Source: Strigamia acuminata
Taxonomy: Eukaryota > Arthropoda > Chilopoda > Geophilomorpha > Linotaeniidae
NCBI GenBank assembly: GCA_949358305.1
Contig: OX442316.1
Location: forward strand, 19,156,001-19,220,000
DNA length: 64,000 nt
Direction of reading: 5' to 3'
The translations under genes were made by a program, and so were the position numbers. Shown here in pieces: positions 23,200 through 37,217 of the stretch. The number at the start of each line of letters is the position of its first letter. Positions within the stretch are counted from its first letter, which is position 1. The notes under the pieces are model-generated. The model did not search any database. It was not told the DNA's origin and saw only the letters and a program-made list of their open reading frames with translations.

Positions 23200-23522
23200 A
23201 TGAATAAATGTCTAAATTGATTTTGTTCAATTTACAAGAGAAAATAGAGACCCCAAGAGGCGCCGGCGCCCCACACGTTGGGCGTGACGCCGCGGTAGAG
23301 GCCGGCGATGCCCTCCTGACGAACGATCGTGGCGAACGCATTGCCGATGCCCTTGTACTGCGGAATGGTGGCCAGTTGGCCGTCGTTAACTGCAAAACGG
23401 ATTTTTATCAGATCGAGCGGATGCAAAATCATGGTGGCGGCCACACCGCCGCTCACGCCCGCCACCAAATGTTCATAGTGCACGTGCCCCAATATCGACG
23501 CGACAGAGCCGCTCGTACTCAT
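21894..23522 (-). CDS. SLC25A32: SLC25A32-type mitochondrial folate/FAD carrier with alternative last exons
   Basis: Common exons are 23522-23236, 23146-22897, 22794-22681 and 22489-22344. Two tandem homologous last exons follow in the same phase: 22279-22111 (protein 321 residues) and 22017-21894 (306 residues). Three mitochondrial-carrier signatures are present: [19 protein letters not shown] and [10 protein letters not shown], followed by the sixth-helix region coded by the last exon ([15 protein letters not shown] or [15 protein letters not shown]). The second exon is the closer match to SLC25A32. By family, it carries folate or FAD across the inner mitochondrial membrane. It converges on the LACTB2-like gene (50 bp) and is divergent from UBR5. 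Confidence 0.92.
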
Positions 23523-23763
23523 CTCATTCCTCCTCGTGTATCCCCAAATGATGCAATTCGACGCTACGCGCGATGCGTGACGTCATTCCGGCGAAAAGGA
23601 ACGCAAAAACACCGAGCGGTCGCCCGGGCCCTCTGGCGAGCGATTCGCACCAATGACACAGTTCGTTTCTTTCTCTGAGAATGGCGTGTGCCGTATGTTG
23701 TTCTCGGCCAAGTTAGAGGGAATTAAAACAACTTTTTTTCGCAATTGTTAGTTAAAAATCACC
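23523..23763. promoter_or_regulatory. Shared 5' region of SLC25A32 and UBR5
   Basis: A 241-bp spacer lies between two divergent start codons. It is GC-richer near SLC25A32 (tgacgtcattcc near 23578) and AT-rich near UBR5. The TGACGTCA string at 23578-23585 is an exact CRE/ATF palindrome and the one plausible binding site. Confidence 0.5.
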
Positions 23764-26700
23764 ATGAATTCGATTCATTTTGTCGTTCATCCATTGCCCG
23801 GCTCAGAGGATCAACTGAGTGATCGGTAAGTTGTAACTTTTGGTCGTATAGTGCACTCCATTATCACGTTTCGTAACGCATTTTCGCTCCTATTGTTTTA
23901 ATCTCCTTACGTGTAGTTTGAGAGAAGTGGCCGATAAAATCAACCGTTATGGCTACACCACACCGTCCGCGTTAACCATGTTCAAAAACGCGTCGCTCAA
24001 ACAGTGCGTGGTCGGACCGAATCACATTGCATTTTTACTCGAGGTAAAGAAATTAAAAAAAAAAAAAAAAAAATTAAAAAAAATTAAAAATTAAAAAAAA
24101 TAATTTTTATTTATTGATTTCATTTCTCAATCGTTTACGTTTATTTGAAATGTTTAACAGGATGGACGAGTGTGCCGCCTGGCATTTTCGATCATCGCCG
24201 ACCGACTGGATTTGAATAAATCGGAACCCGCAAAATCGTAAATAACACACATGACAGACACATCTAAAATTCTAAACACACTTATGATTTGATATTGATT
24301 TCGTCCGGGTAGAAATGTTTTGGGGTGTAGGAGCAGCGTGAAAGGCAGTCACAACTCGCAAGCCAATTCGCGACAGCCTACGAGGACCAGAGGACGGATC
24401 ATGCGAACGACGAGCCGGGGAAGAGGTTCGGGAGTGATTATGGGCTCGCGGCCCGTCGTACCCGCGCCCTACGTGCCTGAAGAATTGGTGTCGCAAGCGC
24501 AGGTGGTGCTGCAAGGAAAGTCGAGAAACTTAATAATCAGAGAATTGCAAAGAACGGTAATAATCGAATAATCGTAATCGCTAATGACGAAACACAGAAG
24601 GACGATTTCAACTTTTCTTTCTTTCTTTCCTCTCTTTCTCCGTACAGAACTTGGACGTGAATTTAGCCGTGAATAATCTATTGAGTCGCGACGACGAGGA
24701 AGGGGAGGACGTGGACGAAAGTCAAGATTCTTACGTGCCCGGAGGTTTTTAATTTTAATTTTAATTTTAATTAAATTTTAATAATTACATTTTATTTATC
24801 GAAATCAAAAGCAGACGACTTGATATCGCTGTTGGACGCGGGCATTCACGCGGATCATCCGAGCGTGATAATCGACGCGGACGCCATGTTCTCGGAGGAT
24901 ATGTTCGGTTATTCCAGCCTGCGCAGTCGGTCGGGGAGCAGAGGCCGGTCGTCGGGCGGCGATCGCGATCGCGACGCCGATAGGGACCGTGACCGTGAAA
25001 CGGTGTTTCGTTTTCGCGAACGTCAATACTCGGGCTCGCGACGTTGGCTGGAGACGGCGTTGCGCGAGAGCACCGTGGCCGCGCCGTCGTCGAGCGCCGG
25101 CGAAAGAGGTGGCGAGGGAGGAGGAGGCGCAGGAGGAGGAGGGGGCGGCGCAGGAGGCGCAGGCGCGACCGAAAACGGTAGCCGCAGACGCGATGTGCCG
25201 CCGCAGACGCCCATCCTGCTGGGCGATGACGTGGAATACTGGCCGGAGAGAGGTCAGCAGGTGGCGCCAACGAAATTCGTCGCCATCGCGGCTCTGCATT
25301 CCGAACTGATCGCCGTCAGTGCCGGCGGTCAACTGTACCAGTGGCGATGGGCCGATTGCGAACCGTATCGACACTCGGACGCATACCACCCGAAGACGGT
25401 CTGCTTGGGCCTGCTGGCGGAGAAGATCACCATGCTGGCCGCGAGCACCATCCGAGCCACGGTCGTCACGGAATCCGGCAAGATCGCCACGTGGATTGAC
25501 GAGACGCTCGCTCAAGTTTCGTCGAAGCTCGAACATGCGGCGCAAGCGTATCCTGAATTTCAGGTGGACAAAATCGCCTCGTTGCACGTTTGTTCGCTCT
25601 ATTCTTGCGTCCGGTTGGAATCGGGCGCTCTCTATTGGTGGTAAGATGAAATTAATTAATTAATTAATCAATCAATAAATATAGAAATAGAATTGAAACG
25701 GTGATTGATTATTCGATTGGAACAGGGGCATTTTGCCGTTCGTGCAGAGGAAGAAATTGTGGGAGAAATCGCGGGCGAAAGCGAAGAAGCAGCGACCGAA
25801 CGCCGCGCCGTGCGACGTAGCGACCGGCTCGCAAGTGTGCATGCGCAACAGTCCCATGTACCATCCCGGCGCCGTGGGGTTCACGAGCGCCGGCGGAATT
25901 CCGAAAGTCGGTCAACTCATGTGCTCGGCTTGGAACTTGAGCGACACGTGTCGTTTCAAAATACTTCCGCCAAGCTCCCCGCTCGAAAAGAAACTGGACT
26001 CGAAGACCGAGTCCAAAGTTGCGGAACAGAAATCGGACAAGACGGACATGCCGCCGCCGCCGTCGCCAGCCTCGTCGACTTGCAGCGACACTGGTTCCAT
26101 CACCAGTCCGGCATCTCACAGTAAGAAAACGGAAGAAAGAAAACAAAGATTTCTCCATTTTTTTAAAAATTTTTTTTATTCTTTTTATTCTTTATTCTTT
26201 TTTACGCAGAACGTCACAAAAAACAAACCATTCCGTCGAAGGAGGAGAGCGAGAAGAAGGACGAGGAAGACTGGCCGCTGCACGGCGTCATATTTGTGGA
26301 AGACGTGCGCAACATTCCACTGGGGAAGGTTCTCAAAGTGGACGGAGCGTTCGCGGCTGTGCGGTTCACTCCCAAAGAATGTAGCGGCGTGCAGTCGATC
26401 GACGATCTCGCGTCGCTGCTTCAAGACTGTCGTCTACTGCGAAAAGACGAGTTGCAGGTAATGAGTTAGCCATGACGATTGGCGATTGACGAATAAGCTG
26501 CGACTCTATCGTTCGTTCGTTCGTTTCAGGTGGTCAAATCGGGCAGCTTGCCACGCGTTCCCGACTGTTTTCAAAAGATACCGAAGAAGGTGTCGATCGT
26601 CGATACCGGTCAACTGCTGGCCATCTCCGTCAACGGATCGGGAATTCATGCGATCGTCAAGAACAATTCGAGATTGAGTTATGTCGTCTACAATTTGAGT

Positions 26701-29700
26701 TGCGGGAAAGTGGAACAGGACAGCAATTTTCCGACCGACATCAATTCGTTCGTGGGACTCAAGGCGAACAACGTGGTTCTCACGACCACCGGAGAAGTAA
26801 AGCGAAATAAAGTAACAAAAGAAAAGAGAAATCCTTTTGTTAATTGTTCTTGTTTCTTTTCCCCCCGCAGCAAAACGAAGCCATCACGCTGCTGCACGAC
26901 GGGAACAGCACGTTGTACCCGCTCGGTAAGGACTGCGCCGACAGCATTCGCGACCCCATCTGGTTGGATTTGCCACCGGCCAAATGCATCGGTCTCGGCG
27001 TGCACACGCTGGCCAATCAGAATGCCAATCAAAAAAATAAAGTTGCCATCATCGTGTTGACGCTGGAGGTACGCGAATGATATGACGTAGTATTGTTGCG
27101 TTGACTGATTGTTTGTTTCTTCTTTGATTTCAGCATCAAACTTTGATGCCTAGAATTTTGCGCTGCGACGTGGACGGAATAAAATCGATCTTGGCGTCGA
27201 TGGAGCAGGAGAGCGCCAACAATCAGGCGACGCTGCAGCGAATTTTGCTGGAAAGGTGCGACGGGAATCGCAATGTGTTGCACGCGTGCGTTTCCATGTG
27301 CGTGCCGACTTCGAACAAAGATTCCGACGAGGTGGCGAGCGGGAGCGCTGACGGCGGGGTGGCGGAACCGCTCGCCAACGTGATGAGCTCCAATGTAGCT
27401 GCTCGGAGCGTCAGCTTGCGCGAGATGATGCGTCGCGCGACGAACGTAGCCGCGCATCGCTCGTCGTCGTCGGTCGTCGAGAGCAGAGAGTCGGATTCTT
27501 CGGACGTGGCGATACCGACTTTGTCGTGGCCGCCCGAGCCGGCGGAACAACATTCTGGTAAACAAGGAGGACGCCGTTGTTGATTTATTTGATTAATTAA
27601 TTGATTGATTTTTCTTTCTTTCGACAGGCGACGAGGACAGTATGATCGGTCCTTCCAGCTGCAGCCTCGCCTCGGCCAAAGCGACCGCGGGGGGGCTGTC
27701 GGGATCACTGTCATCGCTCAGTTCTTTTACGTCCGGTCAGTCGGTGCCGCCGGCCAACTTGGATCCGACCGAACGACGAGTCAACGCCATGAACAGTTTG
27801 AAACTGCTGTTGGACAGTCCGATTTTAGCTCCGCATCTCAAGGATCTACTGTCAGCAAAGTACGTTTTTGCAGCAAAATTTCGAAGAAGAAGAAAAAGCG
27901 GTAATGTAAATGTAAAATTCTGAATTGCAGAGACGCTCAGGGATGCACGCCTTTCATGGCTGCCGTGGCCGGACGTGCTTACCCGGCGGCGTTGATCCTG
28001 CTGGACACGGCGCAGAACGTGTCGCGCGACGCCGACAGCGAGACGCAGAAGCGACTATTGCTGTCGATGCTGTACCCGCGCGGTTCGGCCGCCGACGATT
28101 CGCCGCTGTACGTCGTGTGCTGCAACGACACGTGCAGTTTTACGTGGACGGGCGCCGAGCACATCAACCAGGACATCTTTGAATGCCGCACGTGCGGCCT
28201 CACCGGCTCGCTCTGCTGCTGCACCGAGTGCGCGCGCGTCTGTCACAAGGGACACGACTGTAAACTCAAACGGACCTCACCGACCGCCTACTGCGACTGC
28301 TGGGAAAAATGTCGATGCCGCGCACTCGTCGCGGGCCACCAGAACGCTCGCTACGAGCTCCTGAATCGACTCGTGACCGAAACGGATCTGGTCACGTTGC
28401 CCAACAGCAGAGTAGAAAACATTCTACTGTTTTTGGTGCAAACGGTCGGTCGGCAGTTGGTCGAACAGCGTCAGTATCGACCGAGCCGGCCGCGCAACAC
28501 CAACGCCACCACCGGGACTGCAACCGCCGCGGCCGCCAACAATGCCGCCACGACAGGTTCGCGCAAAACTCCAGTTTCCGATTTGGGCACGCTCATTTCT
28601 TACGTCAAAGTCAAAGACGGTATAAACATCATTACTTTTTCTACTATTATTATTATTATTATTATTATTTAATTATTTTTGTTTTTCAATCGCAGTGGAC
28701 GCAGACATGCCCGAGCACGACTTGGAGCCGCCGCGGTTCAGTCGGCGCGCGTTGGATCGGCTGCTGAACGACTGGCAGGCGGTGAAAGCCATGATCATGT
28801 CCAGTTACGGCAAAGGAATTCGGCACGCGCACGAGGATCGCGCTTACCTGAACGGACAGAGCGGCACGGCCCTGCTGGACAAATTTACGCACTGCTTGCT
28901 CATCAAGTGCAGCGTGGAGGTAGGTTTCAGCCATCTTTTTCTTTTTCATTGGATTTATTTATTTCTTTTATTTTTTTATTCATCAACTATTTTGTTTTCT
29001 TTGGCAGCAGTTGCTGGACGCATTGATCGCAACGCTCGTGAGAGAAATCCAAGCCGAAAGCGTGTCGGGTAAGGCGGAGGCCAGGCTCGTCGCCAGTCGT
29101 TTCGTGCGGTCTGTGGCCCGGATATTCGTTATCATCAATGTCGAGATGGTGCCGAGTTCCAGTAAAAAGAAGAGGTGAGCATCGAGTCGATTTCGTAAAA
29201 ACGTGGATCGAGTCGAGCAAAACTTATTTCTTTATCTCTTTCTACGCAGCAACACGAATTTCTCGCAGCCTCAGTTGAAATGTAAACGAGTGTTCCAGGG
29301 GCTGGTGCACATCGCGATTGAGGAACTGTGCGAGATTGCCGACTCGCTCCTCGCGCCTGTTCGACTGGGTGTGGCTCGACCCACGGCGCCGTTCACCCTC
29401 GTCGGTTCGAGCATCGACGCCGTTCACGTAAAAAATTTAAAAAAATTATCTCAAATATGTACGGAGAATTGTGAAATATTTAAACATTTGTCACGCTTTC
29501 ACAGGGAAGCGAGGAATTGTTCGCCGTTGACCCGTTGCTGTCGCACGCGACCGAAGCTGGCGTGCCGAGCGCCCGCTCCGACTTCGTCGTCGTCGACAAC
29601 ATCGGCGTGCGCAATGGCGGCGCCGGTGGTGCGGCCGCCGTCGACCAGGTCTTGCAGGACGAGGATCCGGAAGTGGAGGTGGTCGAGGGGATTGTTGGCG

Positions 29701-32700
29701 ACGACCACGAGGAGAGCGAGCGCGACGACCGCACGGAACAGAGTGAACACGACAACGTGGCGCCCGACGACGAGGGCGGCAATGAGAGCGACATGGAGCT
29801 GGATCTGTTGGCCGAGAGCGAGAGCGACAGCGACAGCAACCACAGCAACCCGGACAACGCGAGCGCGCAGCGGAGCGCGGCGACCGGCGCGACGGCCGGC
29901 TCGGACGCGGGCATGGCCAGCCTGGCCTACTTCTCCGAGGACAACTCGGCCGACTCGTCGCAGCAGGAGGAGGAGGACGACGAGAGCGAGGCGGCCGAGA
30001 CTGACGAGCCCGACACGGAGGAAATGGCGTTTCTCGACGAGCAGCTCGAACGGCGGAACACGAACGCGACGCACGGCGCGAGGACGAACCTTGCGCCGCA
30101 AGCCATGCAGTGGGCGCTGCGACAGCGCGAGTCGGCGTTGCGCTCCGCCTCTACCACCGCCACGCCCGTCGGCAACGCGGCCGGCTCGAGCGGACTCATC
30201 TACATAGACCCGTCGTCGTTGCGCCGCACCACGACGGCCGGAGCCAACATCGCGGCGGCGGCGGCCGCAGCAGCCGCTCAGGAGCCCGTGACGATGGCGA
30301 CGACCGCGAGTTGTTTGGCTCGAGCGTTCGGCATTGTGATCCGTCAGATCGCCGACTTGCTGGCCACGGTGCAGGACAACAACAACATCGTTCCCGCGAC
30401 GGCGACGACGACGTCGACATCGACGCCGGCGCCGCTGCTACTGCAGCAGCAGCCGCGCGTCGGCGAATGCCACGAAAACTTTGTGGAGTCGCGTCTCAAA
30501 CCAACCTGGGACTGGCTGTTGACCGTGATGGATTCGACCGAGGCTCAATTACGTTTCGGCACGGCGCTCAGCAACGCTTCCGATCCCGCGCACCCTGCCC
30601 ATCCGTTGCATGTGCAGCACGTGCGCAGCCTGCGAGAGCGCGGTCGTGATAGCCAAACTCAACTGCTGGACAATCGTCGACGGAGCAGAATCACCAATAC
30701 AAGTATTTTATCTTTTTATTTTTATTTTACATTTATTTTACATTTATTTTTCTCAATTTAAGGCACCGACAGTTCGTCGGCGAGAAGAGACTTCCTGTCG
30801 TATTGCCTGTCGTTGATGCGAGCGCATAACAACGAGCACTCTGATTCCTTGCCTATCATCGACATATCGGCGTTCAAGCACGTCGCGTACGTTTTGGACG
30901 CGCTGGTGTATTACATGCGATCGGGCGGCGGAGGCGGCGGCATCGGTGGAGGTGGAGGAGGCGGAGGCGCCGATTCCAGCGAGGCCGACGTTCTGCGTGA
31001 GTCGCTGGACGCGTGGCCGGATCAAGACGAGAACGAGAACGACGACCAGGACGAGGACGGAAATCAGATGGAGACGGACAGCGTGGACGAGGAAAGTCAC
31101 GTGAGCACCGCGGGCGGCGGTGGCAAAGGACGCAAACATCCATTCTTTCAACGGTCCGACTCGACTCTGTTTGTCGGTTGTCCGCCGTTGGATCCGTTCG
31201 GGCAGCCGCTCGCGGAATCGCTGCCGTTGGCCGACCAGCCTCAACTGTTGCAGCCGAACGCTCGTCGAGAGGAATTGTTCGGGATCCCGTTGCAGACTCC
31301 GCTGCCAGCGACGACCAACCCGTTAGACGCGGCGCCCACTCGCCTGGGTTTGTCGGCGAGAATGGCGGCACCGAATAATAACCATCATCACCACCACCAC
31401 CACCACCACTACCATCATCACCACAACAACAACAACAACGTGAGCAATGGTGGCAGGGCGGCGGACAACAGCAATGTGAATTCGCGACCGGGTCAGGATG
31501 CCGGCGCAGGCACCTCCACGTCTGGCGCCGCGCCGCCGCAAGTGGCCCGCGCGCCAATCATCGTGGCCAACAAGTCGTGCGCCAAAGCCAGCGTGATCGT
31601 GTTAGCGGGATCGGCGCAGGCGCAAGCAGCCATCACCGGCAGTTCAGAGGTAGTGGACATGGACGCGGTGAGCAACGATCCGGCCGTCAACAACGAGAAC
31701 GTGTCGGCCAACGTCACTGTCGAAACGTCCAAATTACCTAGCAGGTAATTCGTGTAACTGACCAAAAACGAAATGAAGTTGTAATGAATTGTAAATTGCA
31801 GATTCGGCCAATTGGTGTCGCACGACATTCTGCTGGGTCGGTGGCGACTGACCCTCGATCTGTTCGGCCACGTGTTCGTGGACGACGTGGGCGCGGAACC
31901 GGGCTCGATCATATCCGAATTGGGCGGCTTTCCCGTCAAGGAGGCCCGATTTCGGCGCGAAATGGAAAAACTGCGCAACTCTCAACAACGAGATTTGGTC
32001 TTGACCAGAGTGAGTTTCATTATTTCGTTATTTCTACGAGTACCGTAGTGTATATTTATTTAAATACTTTTTTTCTCTTGTTATTAAAGTTCGAACGCGA
32101 TCGCAACACACTGATTCAACAAACGCTCAAAGAGTTGAACACTCAGTACAATAATTACCACAGACGTACGAGTACGACGGGACCACCGCTCACCGTCAAT
32201 AGAGTAAAGGTGACCTTTAAAGACGAGCCGGGCGAGGGAAGCGGAGTGGCTCGGACGTTTTACACGGCAATCGCGGAGGCGTTACTTTCGTCGGAAAAAT
32301 TGCCGAATTTGGAAGGATGTCAAGTGGGGACGAAATCCATGCAATATAATTTGATTCAAAGATTGCGGACGAGAGAACGTGAACGGGAGCAACGGAGGGC
32401 CGCGCAAGGACAGCGCAGCCGGGACCGTGAGGGTCGGAGAAGTCTGTCGTACGACGCGCGCCCTTTTTCCCTGTCGTCCGAAGGTGGCGGCAGCGGCGGG
32501 GCTGGGAGCGGGTCCGGGGCGGGGGCCGGCGCCGGGAGCGGAAGCGGTAGCGGGAGCGGGGCCGGAGGAGGGGCAGGGGGCGGAACAGGAGGTGGAGGTG
32601 TTGGAGCTGGAGCTGGAGCTGCCGGGAACGATCATCTCAGCCCGAACCGTCAGCAGCTGGGCGAGCGACTCTACCCGATGGTGCAGGCGCTCCGGCCGAG

Positions 32701-34132
32701 CTTGGCGAGCAAGATCACCGGCATGTTGCTCGAGTTATCGCCGGCGCAACTGTTGTTGCTGCTGGCAAATCAAGAGTCATTGCGTCAGCGAGTGGATGAA
32801 GCGGTCGACATAATCTTGTCGCACGGACGGTACGTAAATGAAATGAAATGAAATGAATTGAAATTAACTTGTAAGTTAAGTAAATTAAGTAAATGAATGA
32901 AACTAATTACTGCAGCGAATATTCTACGGACGTTCTGTTGGATTTGGACATGTTCAATTTGACGGATAAAGTGAAAAAGAGTTCGGGACGACGGAGCGAG
33001 GACGAAGACGATTTAGAAGATTGCGCACCTTTATTTTATCAACCGGGAAAACGAGGTTTTTACAGCGTACGATCTGGCAAAAATACTCCGGAGAGACTCA
33101 ACGCATTTCGCAACGTGGGAAGGTGACATTTGAATTGTGTTTGAATTGTATTGAATGTATTGAATGTATTAATTAATTTATGATTTGCAGAATTATCGGT
33201 CTGTGCTTGCTGCAAAACGAATTGTGTCCGATTTTTCTCAATCGTCATGCAATCAAGTTCATTTTGTCGCGGCCAATACGATGGCACGATCTGGCCTTTT
33301 TCGATCCCGTCATGTACGAAAGTTTGCGCCAATTGGTGTTGGATGCAGAGACCAAAGACTCGTCGACGCTCTTCTCCGCTCTCGATCTCACGTTCAGCAT
33401 CGATCTGTGCACCGAAGAGGGTGGCGACACCGTCGAATTGATCCCGGGAGGAAGGAACATCGAAATGACGGCTCAGAACGTGTACGATTACGTGCGCCGA
33501 TACGCCGAGTATCGAATGATCAAAGCTCAAGAGAAGGCTCTCGAAGTAAAAGGATTTATTTATTTAATTAATTAATTAATTAATTAATTAAATTAATTAA
33601 TTTGCACGACGTTGTTCTTGTTTGTAGGCGCTGCGTACGGGTGTGTTGGACGTGCTTCCTAGCTCGTGCCTCGAAGGATTGACTGCCGAAGATTTCCGTC
33701 TCTTACTCAACGGTGTGGGCGAAGTGAACGTACAGACGCTCATTCAGTATACTTCTTTCAACGACGAAAGCGGTAAAATAGGTAAATTTGGCGTCGGTCA
33801 ACATTTCGTTTCTCATCTTTTTCGCTTCGATAGGCGATGGAGGTGAAAAATTACTCAAATTTAAACGCTGGTTTTGGTCGAGCGTCGAGAAGATGAATAA
33901 CCAGGAGAAACAAGATTTGGTCTACTTTTGGACGGGCAGTCCGGCGCTGCCCGCGAGCGAAGAGGGCTTTCAGCCGATGCCGAGCATCACGATTCGTCCC
34001 GCCGACGATCAGCATTTGCCCACGGCCAACACGTGTATTTCGCGTCTTTACATCCCACTTTATTCGTCGAAAACTATTCTTAAGAGTAAACTTTTACTAG
34101 CCATTAAAACCAAGAATTTTGGTTTTGTATGA
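23764..34132 (+). CDS. UBR5: E3 ubiquitin ligase UBR5/HYD (HECT)
   Basis: Twenty-four in-phase exons give 2856 residues; human is about 2800. Exon starts: 23764, 23917, 24161, 24331, 24648, 24815, 25726, 26210, 26530, 26871, 27134, 27628, 27931, 28696, 29008, 29250, 29505, 30763, 31802, 32090, 32916, 33191, 33628, 33834. Order: the start [16 protein letters not shown], a UBA domain ([20 protein letters not shown]), RCC1-like segments, a cysteine-rich UBR box (about 1127-1193, [20 protein letters not shown]), long acidic and Ala/Gly/His low-complexity linkers, an MLLE/PABC domain (about 2463-2518), and the HECT domain with its catalytic Cys in [10 protein letters not shown] (about 2824). It ends IKTKNFGFV as in other UBR5 proteins. 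Role: N-degron recognition and ubiquitin chain building. Confidence 0.97.
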
Positions 34133-34153
34133 TATACATATTATAATATTATA

Positions 34154-34188
<35 letters not shown>

Positions 34189-34636
34189 ACTTTTTTTTGC
34201 CACATCCGTTAAAAATTAAAAAGAAAAAAGAAAAAAAGAAAAAAAAGTGTGTGCGTCGGCTAATTCGTTTTATTTTTTATTATCATATATATTATTTTTT
34301 TTTTTTCAATTTAATAAATGGAGCAAAATAATAAAAAGGAAAGAAAAAGGAAATGAATGAATAAAGAAAGAAAGAAAAAATGTATAGTCGAGTCTGGTGG
34401 TGTGTTTTTTTATTAGTATGTTTTCCGGTATTTCGATCACGTCACGTCAGCAGCCGCTCACTGGCGCACCCAAGCGATGAATTTTAAAATGGCTCGAGCG
34501 GTGTAGGAGTATAGGAAGCAGAGAGAGATAGAGTGAGGATGTTGCTTCCTCGTCGTCGTCGACGCGAAGGTGGTGGCGGCGGTGGCGGTGGCGTCGGTGG
34601 CGGACACGTCGACGATCGGAAAACATAAATGTTCCG
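34133..34636. other. Intergenic region, UBR5 3' flank to EXT1 5' flank
   Basis: These 504 bp contain a (TTA)n run near 34155-34185, A-rich stretches near 34210-34240 and 34330-34380, and several AATAAA strings suitable for UBR5 polyadenylation. The last part (34540-34636) is GC-rich, with GGTGGC repeats, and is probably the EXT1 5' leader. No gene was seen. Confidence 0.6.
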
Positions 34637-36802
34637 ATGCAGGCGAAAAAGCGCTATCTCCTCGTGCTCATGAGTTGCGCTTCGCTGCTCGTCTCCTACT
34701 ACGGAGGAATCAGGCTGAAAAAAGATGGCGACGGCGAGCGAAACAAAGTTGAACCCGAGTGGCGTTTCTTCTTGGACGCGGACGATTTGAAATATGACGA
34801 AGACCTGTCGCTGTCGCCGAGGACGAGGCGGTCGGATTACGCGGCGAGTCGCGCGTACGGCGAGTGTCGGATGGAAACGTGTTTCGACTCGACGCCGTGT
34901 CGGTCCGATTTCAAAGTGTACGTGTACCCGGTCTCGGACAAAGTGTCGCCCGCCTATCACAAACTGGTGGCGGCCGTGCGCGAGTCGCGCTACTACACGC
35001 CCGATCCGAGCAAAGCGTGCGTGCTGGTGCTCGCGTTGGACACGCTGGACCGCGACACGCTCAGCCAGGATTACGTGAAGAACATGGCGGGCAAACTGAA
35101 CAAACTGGGCGCGAGCTGGAACGGCGGGCGCAATCACGTGCTCTTCAACCTGTACTCGGGCACGTGGCCCGACTACAACGAGACCGAGCTCGGCTTCGAC
35201 CCGGGCCAGGCGATCGTGGCCAAAGCCAGCGCGTCGCTCTCGCACTTCCGTCCCAACTTTGACGTGTCGCTGCCGCTCTTCCCCAAGAATCACCCGGCCA
35301 GGGGCGGCGATCGCGGGTTCGTGCTCGCCAACCGATTTCCCGTCACCAACAAATTCACGCTCGCCTTCAAGGGAAAACGCTACGTGTACGGAATCGGCTC
35401 GGAGACGCGCAACGCGCTCCACCATCTGCACAACGGACGCGACATGGTGCTCGTGACCACCTGTAAACACGGCAAAAGTTGGAAGGACATGAAAGACGAG
35501 CGCTGCGAAAAGGACAACGCCCATTTTGACAAGTAATTTGAAATAAAAAGAAAAAGAAAAAGAATATTTTTAAATTGGAATTTTTTTTATAAAATGCTAA
35601 TTTCTAATTCCATGTCAAGGTACGACTATCAAGTTCTGCTGAATAACGCGACCTTCTGTTTGGTGCCGCGAGGTCGGCGCCTGGGCTCGTTTCGATTTCT
35701 TGAGGCGCTGCAGGCCGGCTGCATCCCCGTTTTGCTCAGCAACGGCTGGGAACTTCCTTTCGCCGAAGTGATCGACTGGTGCGAGGCCGTCGTGTGGGCG
35801 GACGAGCGCCTCCTGCTGCAGGTGCCCGATTTGATTCGATCCATTCCGCCGACGCGCGTCCACGAGATGCACCAGCAGACGCAAGTTTTGTGGGACCAGT
35901 ACTTTTCGTCGATCGAAAAAATTGCTCTCACCACTCTGGAGGTTGATTCATCCTTTCCACACTTAATTTTATATTCAATTCAATTTAATTTAGTTAATTT
36001 AATTAATTTAATTAATTTAATCGCGCAGATAATTCGCGATCGAGTGCAAAGGCCGACAGCGCCTTCGTCGTTCGTGTGGAATACTCAGCCGGGCGCATTG
36101 GCCACGATGCCCCAGTTTTCGGACGTGCTGCGTCACTACCCTTTCTACTATTTGCCGACGGGCACGAGACCGGACTCGCGTTTCACGGCGGTCGTTTACG
36201 CGACCAGTCCGAGCGTGACGAGCGCCTTCTTCAAACTCGTGAGGAACGTGGCTAAATCGCAATACGTTGCCAGGGTGATGAATTGAATTTTGTTTAAATT
36301 AAAATTAAAATTAAGATTAAGATTAAAACTAAGATTAAAATTAAAATTAAAATTAAATAGATCGTGATCGTGTGGACGAACGATCGGCCGGCGCCCGCGA
36401 TCGGCAAGTGGCCGGCCACCGCGGTCCCGATCAACACGATCCAGCCTCAGCAGAAGACAATCAGTGCCCGATTCTATCCGCATTCCATCATTCAGACGGA
36501 CGCGGTTTTGAGTCTCGACGAAGATGCCATCCTCAACACCGAAGAAGTAATTACCGCTACTTTCTTTACTTTTACTACGTTTTAATTCATTCGTTTGTTT
36601 TTCCAAGGTGGACTTCGCCTTTCTCGTTTGGCAATCGTTTCCGGAGCGCATCGTCGGCTATCCGGCGCGTTCGCATTTCTGGGACGACGGCAAAAATTGT
36701 TGGGGGTACACGTCCAAGTGGACCAACGATTTTTCCATCGTCCTCACCGGAGCCGCCTTCTATCACAGGTGCCTATGAATTGTCAAATGGAATTTAAAAT
36801 CG

Positions 36803-36833
<31 letters not shown>

Positions 36834-37217
36834 ATTTATTTAATTTTCAGGTATTACAATTACCTGTACACTCATGCGCTCAATGCTCTTCTGCACAAAA
36901 CGGTGGACCAGTCGCAGAACTGCGAAGACATACTCATGAACTTCTTGGTGAGCCACGTGACCAAACTGCCACCGATCAAAGTGACACAACGAAAACAGTA
37001 CAAGGAAAGCATGCTTCCCGGCAGCAAATCGTATCCGACTCCGTGGAACGATCCCGACCATTTTGTGCAGCGTCAAACGTGCATCAACACGTTCGCCTCC
37101 ATTTTTGGCCACATGCCGCTCGTGCGATCCAACGTGCGTTTCGATCCTGTACTTTTCAAGGATCCCGTTTCGAACACGCGCAAAAAATATCGCAAACTCG
37201 AGTTGGGTGGTGGTTAG
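34637..37217 (+). CDS. EXT1: Exostosin-1, heparan sulfate copolymerase subunit
   Basis: Six exons (34637-35532, 35620-35941, 36029-36274, 36361-36546, 36608-36768, 36851-37217) give 725 residues (human 746). It is a type II Golgi protein: the start [20 protein letters not shown] holds a signal anchor. The exostosin (GT47) domain includes [62 protein letters not shown] and [10 protein letters not shown]. The GT64 domain has [13 protein letters not shown] (the acidic metal-binding motif), [20 protein letters not shown] and [12 protein letters not shown]. It works with EXT2 to polymerise GlcA and GlcNAc. The C-terminus [20 protein letters not shown] marks it as EXT1, not EXT2. Confidence 0.96.

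Noticed and set aside
24785-25587. Long minus-strand ORFs (up to 260 residues) opposite UBR5 exon 6
   Set aside because: GC-rich low-complexity coding DNA leaves antisense frames open; the plus frame matches UBR5 throughout.
29203-30207. 334-residue plus-strand ORF rich in Arg/Thr/Pro over UBR5 exons 16-17
   Set aside because: It is an out-of-frame reading of the acidic UBR5 linker; the UBR5 frame (GSEELF onward) continues with matching domains and correct splice phases.
34484-35524. 346-residue minus-strand ORF opposite EXT1 exon 1
   Set aside because: It is an antisense shadow of a GC-rich exon; EXT1 on the plus strand is unmistakable.
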